Assembly: GCA_947447995.1 (NCBI GenBank)
Contig: CANFLQ010000016.1
Location: 1 to 34,548, forward strand
Origin: Bacteroidota bacterium
GTDB lineage: Bacteria > Bacteroidota > Bacteroidia > 2-12-FULL-35-15
DNA: 34,548 nt
Direction: 5' to 3'
Made by a program: the position numbers and the translations under genes. The notes under the pieces were generated by a model. It was not told the origin of the DNA. It was given only the letters and a program-made list of their open reading frames with translations, and made no database searches. Below, one piece after another: positions 18,257 to 25,532 of the stretch; positions within the stretch are counted from its first letter, which is position 1; the number at the start of each line of letters is the position of its first letter.

Positions 18257-18588
18257 TGATTTAATCTTTTTGCTCTTACCGTTTCTAATCTTAATCTTTC
18301 CACAACTCTATTATTGACAATATGCTCGTCAATAATTTCATCCACATCGCTTAGCTCCACGCCCACATAAAAAACTCCTTCTGGATAAATGGCAATTGTT
18401 TGCCCAAAATCACAAATATCAAGACACCCCGATTTTTGAGCTCTAAGTTTTATGGACAAGTTACGCTCTTTTAACTTATTTTTAAATGCCTCAACTATCT
18501 CCATTCCATGAGCCTCTCCGCAGCTTTTTCTTGGCGCACCTGCTACTCGTTGATTGGTGCAAATAAATATATGTTTATCGTAGACCAT
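18253..18588 (-). CDS. Thioredoxin-like [2Fe-2S] ferredoxin
   Basis: A 111-residue protein with the four-cysteine pattern of thioredoxin-fold [2Fe-2S] ferredoxins: Cys10 (HIFICTNQR), Cys23 (RKSCGE), Cys55 and Cys59 (KSGCLDICDFG). The fold elements that follow (TIAIYPEGVFYVGVELSDVDEIIDEHI) match the family, which resembles the NuoE Fe-S domain and Shethna-type ferredoxins. It is cytosolic and probably carries single electrons. The partner encoded immediately downstream overlaps it by four bases, and no hydrogenase, nitrogenase or Nuo gene is nearby, so the redox pathway is not identified. Confidence 0.88.
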   Translation of the reverse strand: MVYDKHIFICTNQRVAGAPRKSCGEAHGMEIVEAFKNKLKERNLSIKLRAQKSGCLDICDFGQTIAIYPEGVFYVGVELSDVDEIIDEHIVNNRVVERLRLETVRAKRLNQ

Positions 18589-18720
18589 GATTTTGATTTA
18601 ATAAAATAAATAATTTGCCACATATCTAATTCAACATTATTCCAAATGCGTTGTTAAATGTATAAACAAAACAATTTGAATAAAAGTGTTGGCAATCCAC
18701 TAAATATAGCTAATATAAAA

Positions 18721-19671
18721 TTAAAGGCGTTTCTCAATCAAGTAATGATTTCTGCTAGTAGAGTTTCTAGAGATGAGTTCGCCTAAAAATCCGGCAAGAA
18801 ATAGTTGTGTACCAATTACCATTGCAACCAAAGCAAGATAAAACAAAGGCATATCTGTTACATCACGGGTAGGGATGCTAAATGCTGATTTATATATCTT
18901 TTCAGCAATTAAAACCATAGCAACTAAACCGCCCAACATAAAAGAAACGGTTCCCCATAATCCAAAAAAGTGCATTGGGCGTTTGGAGTATCTGGAAACA
19001 AACGATATAGACATTAAGTCCAGAAAACCATTAATAAAACGTTCAAAACCAAATTTGGTTGTACCATATTTACGTTCACGGTGTTGTACTACTTTTTCTT
19101 CTATCTTTAAAAATCCAGCCCATTTGGCAATTACAGGTATATAACGGTGCATTTCGCCATATACCTCAATATTTTTTACAACATCTTTTTTATATGCTTT
19201 TAAACCGCAGTTGAAATCATGTAAATTATTGATTCCACTTACCTTTCGGGTAGCCCAATTAAATAATTTAGTAGGAACAGTTTTTGTAATTGGATCGTAA
19301 CGTTTCTTTTTCCAACCAGATACAAGATCTAAACCGTCTAAAAATATCATTTTGTATAAGTCAGGAATCTCATCGGGCGAGTCTTGTAAATCAGCATCCA
19401 TAGTGATTATCACATCGCCTTGAGCAGCTTCAAATGCTACACTCAATGCGGCAGATTTACCGTAATTTCTGCGAAATTTTATTGCTCGGATATTTAGATT
19501 TTGAGCTGATAATTGCTCAATTATTTTCCATGAATTATCTTTACTACCATCATCCACCAATATCATTTCGTACGAAAAATTATTATCACGCATCACCCTC
19601 TCTATCCATAAACAAAGTTCAGGCAAAGATTCTTGTTCGTCTAATAATGGTATTACTACTGAAATATTCAT
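18721..19671 (-). CDS. Polyprenyl-phosphate glycosyltransferase, family 2 (DPM1-like)
   Basis: A 316-residue inner-membrane glycosyltransferase. The GT-A domain begins at once with MNISVVIPLLDEQESLPEL and has the nucleotide-binding VDDGSKDNSW, the RNYGKSAALSVAFEAA segment and the DADLQDSPDEIP metal motif; HDFNCGLKAYKKDV and the GEMHRYIPVIA segment follow. Two C-terminal helices (FFGLWGTVSFMLGGLVAMVLI and LFYLALVAMVIGTQLFLAGFL) resemble the GtrB/ArnC architecture. Such enzymes charge undecaprenyl phosphate with a sugar, which could feed GT-C enzymes such as the TMTC-like protein. ATG 19671 is chosen because it starts the domain exactly; a frame from 19785 adds 38 residues without homology. Confidence 0.9.
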   Translation of the reverse strand: MNISVVIPLLDEQESLPELCLWIERVMRDNNFSYEMILVDDGSKDNSWKIIEQLSAQNLNIRAIKFRRNYGKSAALSVAFEAAQGDVIITMDADLQDSPDEIPDLYKMIFLDGLDLVSGWKKKRYDPITKTVPTKLFNWATRKVSGINNLHDFNCGLKAYKKDVVKNIEVYGEMHRYIPVIAKWAGFLKIEEKVVQHRERKYGTTKFGFERFINGFLDLMSISFVSRYSKRPMHFFGLWGTVSFMLGGLVAMVLIAEKIYKSAFSIPTRDVTDMPLFYLALVAMVIGTQLFLAGFLGELISRNSTSRNHYLIEKRL

Positions 19672-19678
19672 ACGACGG

Positions 19679-19686
19679 CAAATATA
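19679..19686 (-). promoter_or_regulatory. Putative -7 element (TATATTTG) very close to the glycosyltransferase start
   Basis: Read on the minus strand, TATATTTG ends only seven bases before the ATG at 19671. If it is the active -7 element, transcription would begin at or within a base or two of the start codon, giving a leaderless message. A TTTG element at the expected upstream distance is not evident, so the call is tentative. Confidence 0.4.
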
Positions 19687-19874
19687 ATAAAAAAAAGTTC
19701 GTATAAACGCGGCAAAAAGGGTGTAATAAATACTTGCAGGAAAATATCTAATAAATTCTGAAATATTTTGCTTACAAAATAGCATCGGTTCGACTAATAT
19801 TCATAGCTTTATCTATTGCCGCACAAACATTAATTTGCTAATACAAAAATCTAATTGACCCGAAATTAAATATT

Positions 19875-21440
19875 ATGGAGAATCGCAAAGATTTACAAAA
19901 ACTGAAGATAAGACAATCATACTTAAAAGATGAGAACAGAGCAAGGGACGTTAATAAGCGAAAAAGCAAAGGATTTTTAACCGCTAGAGAAAATATTGAA
20001 AACCTTTGTGATATTGACTCCTTTTTAGAATACGGATCCTTACTTATAGCTGCTCAACGCACCCGACGAAGCATTGATGACCTGATGGCAAACACTCCAG
20101 CCGATGGGCTTATAGGAGGAATTGGCACTATAAATGGTAGCCATTTTAATGAGTTTGCTTCTAAATGTATGGTTATGAGCTATGATTACATGGTTTTGGC
20201 TGGTACTCAAGGATTGGCAAACCACAAAAAAACAGATCGGTTATTACAAATAGCTCAAAAAAGTTTATTACCTATTGTATTTTTTTTAGAAGGCGGCGGC
20301 GGAAGACCTGGCGATGTAGATTATTATCCTATTAGCCTCGGCGGACTAAATCTTACCACCTTTGCCCAATACGCTAAACTAAGTGGAAAGGTGCCACGTA
20401 TTGCAATTGTTAACGGTTATAGTTTTGCAGGAAATGCAGCTTTGGCTGGTTGTTCTGACGTAATTATCGCCACCAAAAATTCATCTATTGGCATGAGTGG
20501 TCCAGCTATGATAGAAGGAGGAGGGCTTGGATCATTTCATCCTTCGGAAATTGGACCTCCAAGTTTTCAAGTACCTAATGGCGTAATTGATATTTTGGTA
20601 GCGGATGAAAAACAAGCTGTAGAAGTTGCTAAACAATATCTATCGTATTTTCAAGGCAGCATAAAATATAATGAATGTGAAAATCAAGAATCATTGCGAA
20701 ATATTATTCCAGAAGAGAGAAAGTATGCTTATGACATGCGAAAATTGGTAAATATACTTTGCGATAAAAATTCTGTTTTAGAGTTAAGACCTAATTTTGG
20801 AAAGAGTATTATAACAACGTTAATAAGAATTGACGGTCGCCCTATGGGATTAATCGCCAATAACCTTAAACATTTGGGAGGGGCTTTGGATAGTGATGCC
20901 TCAGATAAAATAGCTCGTTTTTTACAACTTTGCGATGCTTTTGGGTTACCTATACTTTCATTAATTGATGTTCCTGGATTTATGGTTGGGCCAAATTGTG
21001 AAAAAACAGCAATGGTAAGGCATGCTTCCCGATTGTTCATTGTGGCTGCAAACATTGATGTGCCAATTTATTCGGTTGTTACCCGACGCGGATATGGTTT
21101 AGGAGCAATGGCTTTAGCAGGCGGCGGATTTTACGAATCGAAATTTACAGTTGCTTGGCCTTCGGCTGAATTTGGCGCAATGGGACTGGAAGGTGCTGTA
21201 AAATTAGGTTTTAGAAAAGAGTTGGAGGCTATACAGGATGAAAACGAGCGTATTGCTTTATTTAAAAAATTACTAAAAGAAGCGCATGAGCAAGGTTCGG
21301 CATTCAATGCGGCTTCTGTATTGGAAATTGATGAAGTGATAGACCCTATTGATACTCGAAAATGGGTTATAAATGCCAATAGCACCTACCCCGAACAATC
21401 GTACAAAACAAGAAATGGGAGGTATATTGATGCCTGGTAA
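19875..21440 (+). CDS. Acyl-CoA carboxylase, carboxyltransferase subunit
   Basis: A 521-residue subunit that moves carboxyl from carboxybiotin to an acyl-CoA (acetyl-, propionyl- or methylcrotonyl-type). Two crotonase-fold halves are visible. The first carries the acyl-CoA site with FLEGGGGRPGD and GYSFAGNAALAGCSDVIIA, followed by SIGMSGPAMIEGGGLG. The second carries the biotin site with LIDVPGFMVGPNCEKTAM, the RRGYGLGAMALAGGG segment and the AEFGAMGLEGAVKL segment. No biotin carboxylase or biotin carrier gene is adjacent, so it must work with partners elsewhere. It has ATG at 19875 and is divergent from the glycosyltransferase gene. Substrate cannot be assigned from the motifs seen. Confidence 0.9.
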   Translation: MENRKDLQKLKIRQSYLKDENRARDVNKRKSKGFLTARENIENLCDIDSFLEYGSLLIAAQRTRRSIDDLMANTPADGLIGGIGTINGSHFNEFASKCMVMSYDYMVLAGTQGLANHKKTDRLLQIAQKSLLPIVFFLEGGGGRPGDVDYYPISLGGLNLTTFAQYAKLSGKVPRIAIVNGYSFAGNAALAGCSDVIIATKNSSIGMSGPAMIEGGGLGSFHPSEIGPPSFQVPNGVIDILVADEKQAVEVAKQYLSYFQGSIKYNECENQESLRNIIPEERKYAYDMRKLVNILCDKNSVLELRPNFGKSIITTLIRIDGRPMGLIANNLKHLGGALDSDASDKIARFLQLCDAFGLPILSLIDVPGFMVGPNCEKTAMVRHASRLFIVAANIDVPIYSVVTRRGYGLGAMALAGGGFYESKFTVAWPSAEFGAMGLEGAVKLGFRKELEAIQDENERIALFKKLLKEAHEQGSAFNAASVLEIDEVIDPIDTRKWVINANSTYPEQSYKTRNGRYIDAW

Positions 21441-21483
21441 ATACCCCTTATAACAAGATAAATAGATATATTAAATTCTAATC

Positions 21484-21513
21484 TTTGTAAATCAAATATT
21501 TTTTTTACTTTTG
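21484..21513 (+). promoter_or_regulatory. Consensus Bacteroidota promoter of the SRP RNA
   Basis: TTTG at 21484-21487 and TACTTTTG at 21506-21513 are separated by 18 bases, an excellent match to the TTTG/TAnnTTTG promoter of this phylum. It predicts a transcription start near 21518-21520, exactly at the GGGGTAAG that opens the SRP RNA stem. Confidence 0.85.
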
Positions 21514-21517
21514 TGCT

Positions 21518-21616
21518 GGGGTAAGTCTTATACGACCAGCTCCCTAAAACCCTCCAGGTACGGAAGTAAGCAAAGGTAATAGGTTGAGCGGTGCGATGTA
21601 AGTAGCTTACCCCTTT
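21518..21616 (+). ncRNA. ffs: Signal recognition particle RNA, small bacterial (4.5S) type
   Basis: The 5' end GGGGTAAG (21518-21525) pairs with the 3' end CTTACCCC (21606-21613), closing a long rod about 96-99 nt long. The apical half holds the invariant SRP core, CCAGGTACGGAAGTAAGCA (21554-21572), with the asymmetric AGCA side and the GGAAG apical loop that bind Ffh. It is preceded by a consensus promoter and followed by a run of T from 21614. The RNA partners Ffh in co-translational targeting of membrane proteins. This is an unambiguous hallmark sequence. Confidence 0.95.
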
Positions 21617-21734
21617 TTTATACTTATTACCAAATTTCCACATTTAGCCAATCGGCACTTTTCAGATACAGTAATTTTATACCTTCGCAACCGAATTTAT
21701 TTCAGCAAAATTTTAACCATTTAAAAATATAACT

Positions 21735-22382
21735 ATGAAATTTTTTATTGACACAGCAAACCTTACACAAATAAAAGAAGCGCAAGACCTAGGCGTACTT
21801 GACGGTGTAACAACTAACCCATCCCTAATGGCGAAAGAAGGTATTAAAGGTGAAAAAAATATTTTAAAACATTATATTGACATTTGTAAAATTGTTGATG
21901 GTGATGTAAGTGCTGAAGTAATTTCTACAGACTTTGCAGGAATGGTAAAAGAAGGAGAAGCGTTGGCCAAACTTCACAAACAAATTGTTGTAAAAATTCC
22001 AATGATTAAGGATGGTATCAAAGCCATTAAATATTTTTCTAAAAAAGGAATCAGAACAAATTGCACTTTGGTATTTTCTGCCGGACAAGCCTTATTAGCT
22101 GCAAAAGCTGGAGCTACTTATGTTTCTCCTTTTGTTGGTCGTTTAGACGATGTTTCTACCGATGGATTGCAATTAATAGAAGACATTCGTGTTATTTATG
22201 ACAACTTTGCTTTCGAAACACAAATATTAGCAGCTTCTGTTCGTCATCCTATGCACATTATAGAGTGTGCAACCATTGGCGCAGATGTAGTTACTTGTCC
22301 GCTCAGTGTAATACTTCAATTATTAAAACACCCATTAACTGATATTGGATTGGCACAGTTTTTAGCAGATGCAAAAAAATAG
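21735..22382 (+). CDS. tal: Transaldolase, small (TalC/FSA) type
   Basis: A 215-residue TIM-barrel aldolase of the compact transaldolase/fructose-6-phosphate aldolase class. The N-terminus [20 protein letters not shown] and the [13 protein letters not shown] loop are diagnostic. The Schiff-base lysine is Lys87 in [26 protein letters not shown] and SPFVGRLDD follow. In Bacteroidota this type usually serves as transaldolase of the non-oxidative pentose phosphate pathway. It stands alone between the SRP RNA and the inverted repeat. A TACCTTCG element about 45 bases upstream is a near match to the -7 promoter. Confidence 0.93.
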   Translation: MKFFIDTANLTQIKEAQDLGVLDGVTTNPSLMAKEGIKGEKNILKHYIDICKIVDGDVSAEVISTDFAGMVKEGEALAKLHKQIVVKIPMIKDGIKAIKYFSKKGIRTNCTLVFSAGQALLAAKAGATYVSPFVGRLDDVSTDGLQLIEDIRVIYDNFAFETQILAASVRHPMHIIECATIGADVVTCPLSVILQLLKHPLTDIGLAQFLADAKK

Positions 22383-22387
22383 TGATT

Positions 22388-22486
22388 AGTGATTAGTTGT
22401 TAGTAATTAAAACCGAGTATAGGTGATGAATTATTCAAATCAACTCAATACTAAAATTACTCACTGGTTACTAACAACTAATCACT
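22388..22486. repeat. Long inverted repeat, 19-bp perfect arms
   Basis: AGTGATTAGTTGTTAGTAA (22388-22406) and its exact complement TTACTAACAACTAATCACT (22468-22486) enclose a 61-base loop and fill nearly the whole gap between the transaldolase and YciO-type genes. A second TTAGTGATTAG lies just before the left arm. It may act as a terminator or RNA stabiliser, or be a remnant of a small non-autonomous element. The same TTAGTTATTAGTTA flavour appears at 1865-1906. Confidence 0.85.
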
Positions 22487-22498
22487 TACAAATAAAAA

Positions 22499-23119
22499 AT
22501 GCTTCTAAGAATAAACCCCGATAAACCCAATTACAACGAAATTGCACAAGTAGTAAAATGCTTGCGCGATGGAGGTGTAATTATTTATCCTACCGATACT
22601 GTTTACGGAATAGGCTGCGATATTAACAAACAACGAGCGGTAGAAAAGGTATGTAAAATAAAAGGCATACAGCCAGATAAAGCCAACTTTTCTTTTATCT
22701 GTTCCGACTTAAGTCATCTTTCTGATTTTACAAAACCTATAAGCACACACACTTATAAGCTGATGAAAAAGGCCTTACCTGGTCCATTTACGTTTGTTTT
22801 AAATGCTAATAACAATGTTCCTAAACTGTTCAGTAGTAAAAAAAAAACAGTAGGAATTCGTATTCCTAATAATAATATTTGTCTTGAAATAGTAAAACAA
22901 TTGGGCAATCCCATCATGAGCACATCTGTACATGACGATGACAATATTATAGAATATACAACTGACCCTGAATTGATTCACGAAAAATACAAAAACATTG
23001 TTGATATTGTTATTGCAGGCGGTTATGGAAACAATGAAGCGTCTACTGTAGTTGATTGTACCGAAAATGAGGCAATTGTTTTACGACAAGGACTTGGTGT
23101 GCTGGAGGAGTATTTGTAA
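22499..23119 (+). CDS. Sua5/YciO/YrdC family protein, YciO-like
   Basis: A 206-residue member of the family that includes the enzyme making threonylcarbamoyl-AMP for the t6A tRNA modification. The signature GGVIIYPTDTVYGIGCD (25-41) and PGPFTFVLNANNNVPK are clear. The KxR...SxN set that marks true TsaC/Sua5 enzymes is altered: the first motif reads Lys53-Ile-Lys55 and the later SxN position reads STSVHDDD. This, and the MLLRINPDKPN start, place it closer to YciO, whose role is less certain. It may not be the essential t6A enzyme; a second paralogue elsewhere would settle that. Confidence 0.82.
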   Translation: MLLRINPDKPNYNEIAQVVKCLRDGGVIIYPTDTVYGIGCDINKQRAVEKVCKIKGIQPDKANFSFICSDLSHLSDFTKPISTHTYKLMKKALPGPFTFVLNANNNVPKLFSSKKKTVGIRIPNNNICLEIVKQLGNPIMSTSVHDDDNIIEYTTDPELIHEKYKNIVDIVIAGGYGNNEASTVVDCTENEAIVLRQGLGVLEEYL

Positions 23120-23298
23120 GATTCGTTATGGAGTAATGCGCCTTGATATTTTTAGTTCTTTTTTTCGTAATCAGGTTGTGGATAATAGCGATATTGATTT
23201 TCTCCTAGAATTTTAACCTCAACAAAAAAACTTTGACAACTTCATGGATTTGGCATTTCCCCACCAAAAAAATATTTTCAAAGTTTTTCAAAAAAACG
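23120..23298. other. Gap with a possible frameshifted mini-gene on the minus strand
   Basis: No intact gene is visible. On the minus strand a frame ending at TAA 23152 reads VEVKILGENQYRYYPQPDYE, then KKN and stop, which looks like real protein. It has no in-frame start. An ATG at 23245 (MKLSKFF) would join it if one T were removed from the run of seven T, giving a product of about 30 residues. It is either a decayed gene or a sequencing slip in the homopolymer. A single perfect DnaA-box 9-mer is present at 23177-23185 but is alone. Confidence 0.3.
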
Positions 23299-23306
23299 TA
23301 TATTTG
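23299..23306 (+). promoter_or_regulatory. Putative -7 promoter element of the arginine operon (TATATTTG)
   Basis: TATATTTG matches TAnnTTTG exactly and would start transcription near 23313, about 45 bases before the leader ORF. The TTTG element upstream is weak (TTTTC near 23275). It is the only consensus -7 element found in the gap that leads into the arginine genes. Confidence 0.6.
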
Positions 23307-23357
23307 TACCTCAAAACGATAATTAAAAAAAGTTATAATTCTTTTATTTGCAAAAAG

Positions 23358-23492
23358 ATGAAAAAAGTAAAGTTGTTTTCCAACTTCCTTTCAGCAGCTG
23401 ACAAGATGTTCAGCACAATTGCTGTTTTGTTTACATTCAAGATTGCCGCCATTCCAGTTGCAATCCGAGTACCCTATTCTCCCAGACGATAG
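23358..23492 (+). CDS. Candidate arginine leader peptide, 44 aa
   Basis: A 44-codon ORF (MKKVKLFSNFLSAADKMFS at the start) with a hydrophobic centre and the C-terminus AAIPVAIRVPYSPRR followed by TAG. Arginine occurs at positions 37, 43 and 44 only. The last two codons, AGA CGA, directly precede the stop and are the 5' arm of a hairpin with TCGTCT downstream. It starts 45 bases after the predicted transcription start and ends 128 bases before the first arginine gene. The same frame is open upstream to 23244, but that extension covers the promoter. The Pro-rich, Arg-ended tail resembles stalling peptides. It is unlikely to be an enzyme; a regulatory leader, read as arginine attenuator, is the best inference. 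Confidence 0.6.
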   Translation: MKKVKLFSNFLSAADKMFSTIAVLFTFKIAAIPVAIRVPYSPRR

Positions 23493-23620
23493 TTCGTCTA
23501 TCCTGTTCCGATCCCTTACGTAGAGGTCATTTTCCGAAAATATTTATTTAAAACAATTTGAAATCATAGCTCATATAATTGCTATTTTCTCTACGTTTCA
23601 TCTTTTAATTTTTTCTTCTG
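23484..23620 (+). promoter_or_regulatory. Structured leader RNA of the arginine operon (candidate attenuator)
   Basis: Two hairpins compete: AGACGA (23484-23489) with TCGTCT (23494-23499), and GATAG (23488-23492) with CTATC (23498-23502). The first uses the two final Arg codons of the leader ORF. Farther on, ACGTAGAG (23518-23525) pairs perfectly with CTCTACGT (23589-23596), enclosing ATAGC/GCTAT (23566-23585), and the T-rich string TTTTAATTTTTTC follows. ATTCTCC in the leader ORF (23476-23482) can also pair with GGAGAAT over the start of the first arginine gene (23623-23629). Pairings were found by eye; their energies were not computed. Confidence 0.5.
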
Positions 23621-24292
23621 ATGGAGAATCCCGAATTCAAAATAATTGTTGCAACTGAGCAACACATAAAATATTCCCAAATCATTTGCGACGAAATGGA
23701 ATCGTCGGCAAAAGCCCGTGGTACAGGTATTGCAAAACGTTCGCCTGAGTACATTGCCGAAAAAATGCGGGAGGGAAAAGCTGTTATAGCACTTACTACC
23801 AAAGGTGATTGGGCTGGCTTTTGTTATATCGAAACCTGGGAATCGGGTAACTATGTAGCTAACTCAGGCTTGATCGTGTCACCCAATTTCAGAAAAAGTG
23901 GTTTGGCAAAACTAATAAAAAAGAAAGTTTTTGAACTATCTCGAACCAAGTATCCGGATGCGAAAATATTTGGTTTAACTACGGGTTTGGCGGTAATGAA
24001 GATAAATTCTGAATTGGGCTACGAACCAGTAACCTATTCGGAATTGACGCAGGACGATCAATTTTGGAAAGGCTGTCAGAGTTGTGTAAATTTTGAGATC
24101 CTTATGAGTAAGGATCGTAAAAATTGTATGTGTACGGCCATGCTTTACGATCCAGCAGATAAGAAACATGATAAGGAAGATAACGCGACTAAAAATTTCA
24201 AGATAAATTCAAAATTGTATGAACGTTGGATGCGTATTAAACAATCCTTATTGCTGAAGGTGGATAAAATGGTATCTTTAAAAATTGGTTAA
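23621..24292 (+). CDS. GNAT acetyltransferase, probable N-acyl-glutamate synthase
   Basis: A 223-residue GNAT protein that opens the arginine operon, so it most likely makes N-acetyl- or N-succinyl-glutamate from glutamate, the role of ArgA. The acyl-CoA loop is VSPNFRKSGLAKLIKKK with R91-x-x-G94-x-A96; GLTTGLAVMKINSELGYEPV follows. Unlike common GNAT enzymes it carries a Cys set, C152-x2-C155 (GCQSC) and C169-x-C171 (NCMC), which could bind zinc or an Fe-S cluster. There is no amino-acid kinase domain as in classical ArgA. It lies 128 bases after the leader ORF and 18 bases before argG. Function is inferred from context and fold. Confidence 0.8.
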   Translation: MENPEFKIIVATEQHIKYSQIICDEMESSAKARGTGIAKRSPEYIAEKMREGKAVIALTTKGDWAGFCYIETWESGNYVANSGLIVSPNFRKSGLAKLIKKKVFELSRTKYPDAKIFGLTTGLAVMKINSELGYEPVTYSELTQDDQFWKGCQSCVNFEILMSKDRKNCMCTAMLYDPADKKHDKEDNATKNFKINSKLYERWMRIKQSLLLKVDKMVSLKIG

Positions 24293-24310
24293 AATTAAAA
24301 TTATAATAAA

Positions 24311-25513
24311 ATGAAAAACAATAAAGTAGTACTAGCATTCAGCGGTGGTTTAGATACAACGTATTGTGCCATCTATCTAAACAAAATAAAAAACATGGAG
24401 GTGCATGCCGTACTTGTAAACACAGGCGGTTTTGGTGCTGAAGAGTTGAAAAAAATAGAAGAACATGCGTTTAAATTGGGTGTTAAATCATTCAAATGTA
24501 TTGATGATACTGACAATTTTTATAAGACCGTTGTTAAGTATTTAATTTTTGGAAATATATTAAAAAACAATACCTACCCACTTTCGGTAAGTGCGGAGCG
24601 CATTGCGCAAGCAATGGCAATTGCTAATTATGCAAAATTAATTGGTGCAACTGCCGTAGCGCATGGCAGTACTGGTGCTGGTAACGATCAGGTACGTTTT
24701 GATATGGTATTCAACATTGTTGTACCTAACGTTGAAATTATTACTCCTATCCGTGATATGAAATTATCGCGTGAAGCGGAAATTGAATTTTTGAAAGAGC
24801 ATGGCGTTGAAATGAATTTTGAGAAAGCTAAATACTCTATCAATAAAGGTATTTGGGGGACATCGGTAGGAGGCAAGGAAACATTAAAATCCAGAGAATA
24901 TTTACCGGAAGAAGCATTTCCTACACCTGTAACAAAACAAGGTTCAGAAGATGTAAGTCTTACTTTTGAAAAAGGAGAGTTGGTAGCAATTAACGATAAA
25001 AAAATGTCTTCTGTAGAGGCAATTTTAAAATTAAATGAGCTTGCTTCTGGTTATGGAATTGGGAGAGATATACATGTGGGAGATACCATTATCGGAATAA
25101 AGGGTCGCGTAGGTTTTGAAGCTGCGGCATCTATTGTAATCATCAAAGCACATCATTTGTTGGAGAAACATACCTTAACAAAATGGCAATTGTACTGGAA
25201 AGAACAATTGTCGGCTTGGTACGGAAACTGGCTGCACGAAGGTCAGTTCATGGATCCTACAATGAGAAACATTGAGAAGTTTTTAGAAGATACACAAACC
25301 AATGTAACTGGAAAAGTGTTTGTAACGCTGTATCCATACCGTTTTCAATTAAACGGCATTGAGTCGGAACACGATTTGATGTCGGCTAAATTTGGTAGCT
25401 ATGGCGAAATGAACAACGCTTGGACAGGTGAAGACGTAAAAGGATTCTCAAAAATATTTGGTAATCAAGTAGCAATTTATCATCAGGTAAATTCAACGCT
25501 TGAGAAAAAATAA
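24311..25513 (+). CDS. argG: Argininosuccinate synthase
   Basis: A 400-residue ATP pyrophosphatase-type ligase that joins citrulline and aspartate. The P-loop is AFSGGLDTTYCA (9-20), with Thr in place of the common Ser at SGGLDTS. The HGSTGAGNDQVRFD segment and SINKGIWGTSVGG are typical of the family. It begins 18 bases after the GNAT gene and ends 19 bases before argC. Argininosuccinate lyase (argH), its pathway partner, is not in this window. Full length and intact. Confidence 0.95.
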   Translation: MKNNKVVLAFSGGLDTTYCAIYLNKIKNMEVHAVLVNTGGFGAEELKKIEEHAFKLGVKSFKCIDDTDNFYKTVVKYLIFGNILKNNTYPLSVSAERIAQAMAIANYAKLIGATAVAHGSTGAGNDQVRFDMVFNIVVPNVEIITPIRDMKLSREAEIEFLKEHGVEMNFEKAKYSINKGIWGTSVGGKETLKSREYLPEEAFPTPVTKQGSEDVSLTFEKGELVAINDKKMSSVEAILKLNELASGYGIGRDIHVGDTIIGIKGRVGFEAAASIVIIKAHHLLEKHTLTKWQLYWKEQLSAWYGNWLHEGQFMDPTMRNIEKFLEDTQTNVTGKVFVTLYPYRFQLNGIESEHDLMSAKFGSYGEMNNAWTGEDVKGFSKIFGNQVAIYHQVNSTLEKK

Positions 25514-25532
25514 ATTATTTACGTTTAACAAA

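Noticed and set aside
19672-19785. 38-residue N-terminal extension of the glycosyltransferase
   Set aside because: The GT-A domain begins at ATG 19671 and the extension overlaps the likely promoter.
19785-19800. tRNA-like GGTTCGACTA string
   Set aside because: No acceptor stem, anticodon arm or CCA-proximal pairing around it; chance T-loop resemblance.
23177-23185. Perfect DnaA-box 9-mer (complement of TGTGGATAA)
   Set aside because: One copy only; no cluster, no AT-rich unwinding repeat and no dnaA/dnaN context, so not an origin.
23244-23357. Longer start (ATG 23244) for the arginine leader ORF, giving 82 residues
   Set aside because: The extension contains the consensus -7 promoter element at 23299 and is Lys/Phe-rich junk in character; ATG 23358 fits the predicted transcript.
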